Shown here: piece after piece, positions 62,901 to 64,000 of the stretch
Position numbering within the stretch: the stretch's first letter is position 1
Layout: every line of letters begins with the position of its first letter
Assembly (NCBI RefSeq): GCF_018128025.1
Contig: NZ_JAGSCS010000013.1
Span: 1 to 64,000 of the forward strand
Origin: Proteiniclasticum sediminis
GTDB lineage: Bacteria; Bacillota; Clostridia; Clostridiales; Clostridiaceae
Direction: 5' to 3'
Length of the DNA stretch: 64,000 nucleotides
Notes under the pieces: generated by a model
What the model was told of the DNA's origin: nothing
The model's database searches: none
The model's input: the letters and a program-made list of their open reading frames with translations, nothing else
Made by a program: the position numbers and the translations under genes

Positions 62901-63950
62901 TCACACCTCAATGAGTCGGTATCCTGCAGCCTTTTTCAGGCGGTTCATCACCGCCCGGCCCACACCGGATTCGTCGATGCCTTCGGCATAGATCAGCTCC
63001 ACCTCTAAATCATCAAAACGGCGCAGCGCTTCAAAGAGATTCCGGGCAATCTCCGCCGGATTCTTTGCGCTGCCGTAGGACTGAAACTCTACCCCTTTAA
63101 GGGCATAGGCTGCTTCCTGCTCCCGCGCGGCCAGTACGCCCACGCGTTTTCCCTGCTCCACAGCCTCGGTGATTCTGCGCTCCATTTCCTCTTCCCGTTT
63201 TTCAGGACTGCCCACAATGACCGTTAAGGGCGCTTTGGGTGCATAATGCCGGTACTTCATCCCCGGTGCCCGGGGTGCTTCTTTTTCCCCCACCCGGGTC
63301 AGGGCTTCCTCATAGAGGATTCGCCCATCCACCTCCAGGAGCTCCTCATAGGTGACAAAACCTGGCCGAAGGAGCCTGGGGGGATCGATGCTGTAATCCA
63401 CGATGGTGGACTCCAGCCCCACAATGCTTTGCCCATCGCCCAAAATCATATCCACCTTCCCGTCCAAATCCTCCACACAGCGGTCAAAATTCGTGGGACT
63501 GGGTTTTCCCGAAAGATTGGCCGATGGAGCCGCCACGGGATGACCCAGCGCTGCAATGATTCGGCGGGCCGTTTCATTGGCAGGCATACGGACCCCCACA
63601 CTGGAGAGCCCTGCGCTGGTTTCCTCGGGGACGAGGGACGTCTTGGGCAAGATCACCGTCAGGGGTCCCGGCCAGAATCGCTCCATGAGGGCCTTGGCCT
63701 TTTCCGGCACATGGGTCACATAGGGCTCCAGGTTCCAATCCGCCACATGGATGATCAGGGGATTATCCTGGGGTCTTCCCTTCGCCCGGAATATTCCCGC
63801 CACGGCCTCTTTGTTCAGGGCATCCGCCCCCAGGCCATAGACCGTCTCCGTGGGAAAGGCCACGAGGCCTCCCTGCCTTAGACACTTTGCCGCCAGTAGG
63901 ATGGCTTCTTCTTCAATTCTACCCGTAAACTGTACCTTGATCGTCTCCAT
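62901..63950 (-). CDS. L-threonylcarbamoyladenylate synthase (Sua5/TsaC)
   Basis: 349 residues: YrdC domain (1-210) with GLVAFPTETVYGLGADAL and KGRPQDNPLIIHV, and a C-terminal Sua5 domain. It makes the threonylcarbamoyl-AMP used for t6A37 in tRNA, which MtaB (8765-10087) then methylthiolates. Start at 63950 follows GGAGAG. First gene seen of the four-gene operon; its stop is 1 bp before the phosphatase start. Confidence 0.95.
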   Translation of the reverse strand: METIKVQFTGRIEEEAILLAAKCLRQGGLVAFPTETVYGLGADALNKEAVAGIFRAKGRPQDNPLIIHVADWNLEPYVTHVPEKAKALMERFWPGPLTVILPKTSLVPEETSAGLSSVGVRMPANETARRIIAALGHPVAAPSANLSGKPSPTNFDRCVEDLDGKVDMILGDGQSIVGLESTIVDYSIDPPRLLRPGFVTYEELLEVDGRILYEEALTRVGEKEAPRAPGMKYRHYAPKAPLTVIVGSPEKREEEMERRITEAVEQGKRVGVLAAREQEAAYALKGVEFQSYGSAKNPAEIARNLFEALRRFDDLEVELIYAEGIDESGVGRAVMNRLKKAAGYRLIEV

Positions 63951-63966
63951 TTTTCTCTCCAAAAAT

Positions 63967-63990
63967 GGGGACAGTTAACAAACTGTCCCC
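63967..63990 (-). terminator. Hairpin upstream of the tsaC gene
   Basis: GGGGACAGTT pairs with AACTGTCCCC around 4 bases, followed on the minus strand by ATTTTTGG. Probably ends transcription of the gene outside the window. Confidence 0.65.
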
Positions 63991-64000
63991 CCAATCCCTA

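Overview
The window looks like the chromosome of a fermentative, strictly anaerobic member of the Clostridia (Bacillota). The evidence is the hrcA-grpE-dnaK-dnaJ cluster under a CIRCE element, a SAM-I (S-box) riboswitch ahead of metK, clostridial-style cluster order (dnaJ-prmA-rsmE-mtaB-HIT-rpsU-yqeY and pgpH-ybeY-dgkA-cdd-era-recO), pyruvate formate-lyase with its activase, L-lactate dehydrogenase, rubredoxin, desulfoferrodoxin and FeoAB. Shine-Dalgarno sites are strong, and several promoters have near-consensus -35/-10 boxes exactly 17 bp apart. Base composition appears moderately GC-rich for this class by eye (not counted). The genus cannot be named from this window.

Layout. 1-8.7 kb: tail of an unknown gene, a DUF4342 protein, then the minus-strand run pgpH-ybeY-dgkA/PAP2-cdd-era-recO, a YhdH-type reductase, yqeY, rpsU and a HIT protein. 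8.7-17.8 kb: mtaB-rsmE-prmA and the CIRCE-controlled heat-shock operon, with a lone plus-strand zinc-ribbon membrane protein between prmA and dnaJ. 18-27.4 kb: DUF4236, RNase-H-like, two HAD phosphatases, the feo iron-uptake operon, DUF4317 and a glycogen debranching enzyme. 27.5-36.2 kb: desulfoferrodoxin, tRNA-Val, a lipoprotein, argS, and a Ppx/GppA - DUF2156 - Tpx-like operon whose peroxiredoxin homologue has no cysteine; then trmB and two unknown proteins. 36.2-43.9 kb: ldh, arginase, a MATE exporter, rubredoxin, GNAT, pflA and pflB. 44-50 kb: a YkoP-like protein, a polysaccharide deacetylase, a promoter-to-terminator structured RNA beside comFC (position and architecture suggest a raiA-motif RNA, here without raiA/hpf), a ComFA-like protein that has lost its ATPase motifs, and recD2. 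50-55.5 kb: nagA, a DUF4153 membrane protein translated behind a 10-codon leader, an isochorismatase-family hydrolase, and metK with its SAM riboswitch.

55.5-58 kb is the main accessory stretch. Three identical tRNA-Tyr genes sit in 164-bp tandem units, two of them with a spacer promoter, next to an AT-rich segment with unknown small secreted and membrane proteins. 58-64 kb: yjdI/yjdJ, an exported FMN/FAD fumarate-reductase-like lipoprotein with a divergent TetR regulator and a cluster of half-site repeats over its start region, then the tsaC-phosphatase-rpiB-upp housekeeping operon.

No CRISPR array, intact insertion sequence, prophage or recognisable defence system was seen. The best leads are the orphan structured RNA beside a degenerate competence operon, the cysteine-free Tpx homologue, the tRNA-Tyr triplication, the leader-coupled DUF4153 gene and the palindrome inside the hrcA promoter.
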